Assembly: GCA_947178115.1 (NCBI GenBank)
Contig: CAMWXF010000161.1
Coordinates: 1-5,238, forward strand
Source: an uncultured Lachnospiraceae bacterium
GTDB lineage: Bacteria; Bacillota; Clostridia; Lachnospirales; Lachnospiraceae
Reading direction: 5' to 3'
Length of the DNA: 5,238 nucleotides
Positions within the stretch are counted from its first letter, which is position 1; each line of letters opens with the position of its first letter. Both the position numbers and the translations under genes were made by a program. Below the pieces are notes generated by a model that was given only the letters and a program-made list of their open reading frames with translations, searched no databases and was not told the DNA's origin. This document shows positions 4,481 through 5,238 of the stretch, one piece after another.

Positions 4481-5071
4481 CTAAATATTCTCCGCTGCCT
4501 GCAAGATCAGTTCTACCGCCTTATCAATTCCCAGTTTCTCCGTGTTCAGCGTCAGATCAAAATTGCGCGCATCACCGTATACACACTTTGTATAATACTC
4601 ACAGTACCTCTTCCTCGCCTTATCCACCGCCTTCACATCATTTGCTACCTGATCTGCCGGCACCTGATCCATCATAGCGGTCATACGTTTTACACGCCAC
4701 TGAAATCCCGCGTGGATAAACACACTTAAGCAATGATCGAACTCCCGCAGAATATAGTCGCCGTTACGCCCTACGATCACACAGCTCTCCTTATTCGCCA
4801 GCTCGCGAATGGCATCTAACTGTGCCTGCCAGAGTTCCTCCTCCAGCGGTTTGTTATAGAAATCAAACAGACTCTGGGCAAAACCGAAATTCTTCGGCAC
4901 ACGCTCGTCCCATTTGCGCACCTGTTCCGGACTTAAGTTCCTGCCGGCAATGGCGGTCTTGAAGATAATATCCTTGTCATAATATTCGATCCCCAGCTCT
5001 TTAGCCACCCGCTTACCGATCTCGCCGCCGCCCGCGCCGAATTCTCTTCCGATTGTAATGATTTTTCTCAT
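4481..5071 (-). CDS. Cytidylate kinase-like family protein (AAA_26/Cytidylate_kin2 type)
   Basis: This 196-residue P-loop protein belongs to the cytidylate-kinase-like group that is common in Clostridia. It has a modified Walker A near the N-terminus, GREFGAGGGEIGK at 8-20, where a canonical P-loop would be GxxGxGK[ST]. Other family marks are YYDKDII at 30-36, VIVGRNGDYIL at 98-108 (the usual IIVGRCADYIL block) and DKARKRYCEYYT at 150-161, followed by DARNFDLTLNTEKLG at 167-181. It resembles Cmk but is shorter and lacks the full CMP-binding insert, so genuine CMP kinase activity is unproven and its substrate is unknown. The start is supported by AAGGAGG 8 bases upstream. It lies 63 bases after polC with no promoter or terminator seen between, so co-transcription is likely. 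No clear terminator follows it before the importer promoter. Confidence 0.88.
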   Translation of the reverse strand: MRKIITIGREFGAGGGEIGKRVAKELGIEYYDKDIIFKTAIAGRNLSPEQVRKWDERVPKNFGFAQSLFDFYNKPLEEELWQAQLDAIRELANKESCVIVGRNGDYILREFDHCLSVFIHAGFQWRVKRMTAMMDQVPADQVANDVKAVDKARKRYCEYYTKCVYGDARNFDLTLNTEKLGIDKAVELILQAAENI

Positions 5072-5134
5072 ACCGACTCCCTCCTTTATCTATCTTAAAC
5101 TTGTACATTTCTCTGTAATGCCTGTTTCATGTCC

Positions 5135-5238
5135 TCAACTCACAAAATCGAACAAACTGATCTGATTGGACTCCGGCAGCCTCCCGAGAAGCCCCAGATC
5201 GCTCATCAGGTCCACGATCGTCTTAGAAGCTTTCGTAC
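5135..5238 (-). CDS. polC: DNA polymerase III alpha subunit, Gram-positive type, C-terminal end (partial)
   Basis: Only the last 34 codons lie in the window; the gene continues past the right edge. The frame reads TKASKTIVDLMSDLGLLG, then RLPESNQISLFDFVS and TGA. The pattern leu-gly-x-leu-pro-x-x-Asn-Gln-x-Ser-Leu-Phe matches the C-terminus of PolC from Firmicutes, where QxSLF is the motif that binds the beta sliding clamp; here it is QISLF. PolC is the essential replicative polymerase of low-G+C Gram-positives, which supports the taxonomic placement. The few residues after the clamp motif (DFVS) form a short extension. The other frames of this stretch are closed by stop codons. The call rests on a short but distinctive tail. 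Confidence 0.82.
   Translation of the reverse strand, partial: TKASKTIVDLMSDLGLLGRLPESNQISLFDFVS

Noticed and set aside
4331..4729. Plus-strand frames of 87 and 132 codons over the importer promoter and the kinase-like gene
   Set aside because: They lie across a consensus promoter and the antisense of a conserved protein, without a ribosome site or domain.
5095..5130. 11-codon frame (MKQALQRNVQV) between polC and the kinase-like gene
   Set aside because: It is too short to support and has only a weak GAGG close before the ATG; chance is likely.
1..5238. CRISPR array, insertion sequence or complete integrase
   Set aside because: No repeat-spacer series, no transposase or recombinase gene and no second copy of the tRNA 3' end is present in the window.

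Overview
The window looks like a chromosomal segment of a Gram-positive clostridial bacterium, most likely Lachnospiraceae or a close relative. The signs are a Gram-positive-type DNA polymerase III alpha subunit (PolC) tail, strong AAGGAGG-type ribosome binding sites, a lipoprotein solute receptor and near-consensus sigma-A promoters. No species can be named from the sequence alone. All genes I can support lie on the minus strand, so transcription runs from high to low coordinates.

The right two thirds (about 1745-5238) is ordinary core genome. In transcription order it holds the 3' end of polC, a cytidylate-kinase-like P-loop protein, and a three-gene polar amino acid ABC importer (lipoprotein receptor, permease, ATPase). 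These are followed by a tRNA-Glu(CTC) gene with its own promoter and intrinsic terminator. The importer has one clear promoter (TTGACA-17-TATACT). A perfect 21-bp palindrome is centred on its -35 box, a 10-bp palindrome abuts it, and a 13-bp stem-loop lies in the 5' leader. A perfect 12-bp hairpin separates the receptor gene from the permease gene. This layout fits a repressed importer that makes more receptor than membrane components.

The left third (1 to about 1740) is different. It is visibly richer in A+T (24 G+C of 60 in 541-600, against 40 of 60 in 2221-2280; these are illustrative stretches, not averages). It carries four tightly packed small genes: a cold-shock-domain protein, an HK97-gp10-like phage morphogenesis protein, a divergent HU-family protein and an unrecognised 97-residue protein. 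Between them and the tRNA is a 435-base stretch with no convincing gene but several repeats: a 2 x 12 bp tandem repeat, a 2 x 10 bp tandem repeat and a long hairpin with a possible leader peptide. I read this as accessory, phage-derived DNA sitting downstream of a tRNA gene, the classic integration position. No integrase and no duplicated tRNA 3' end are visible, so integration is an inference.

Nothing here proves a new system. The items most worth a second look are the accessory cluster with its repeat-rich boundary at tRNA-Glu, and the palindromic operator on the importer promoter.
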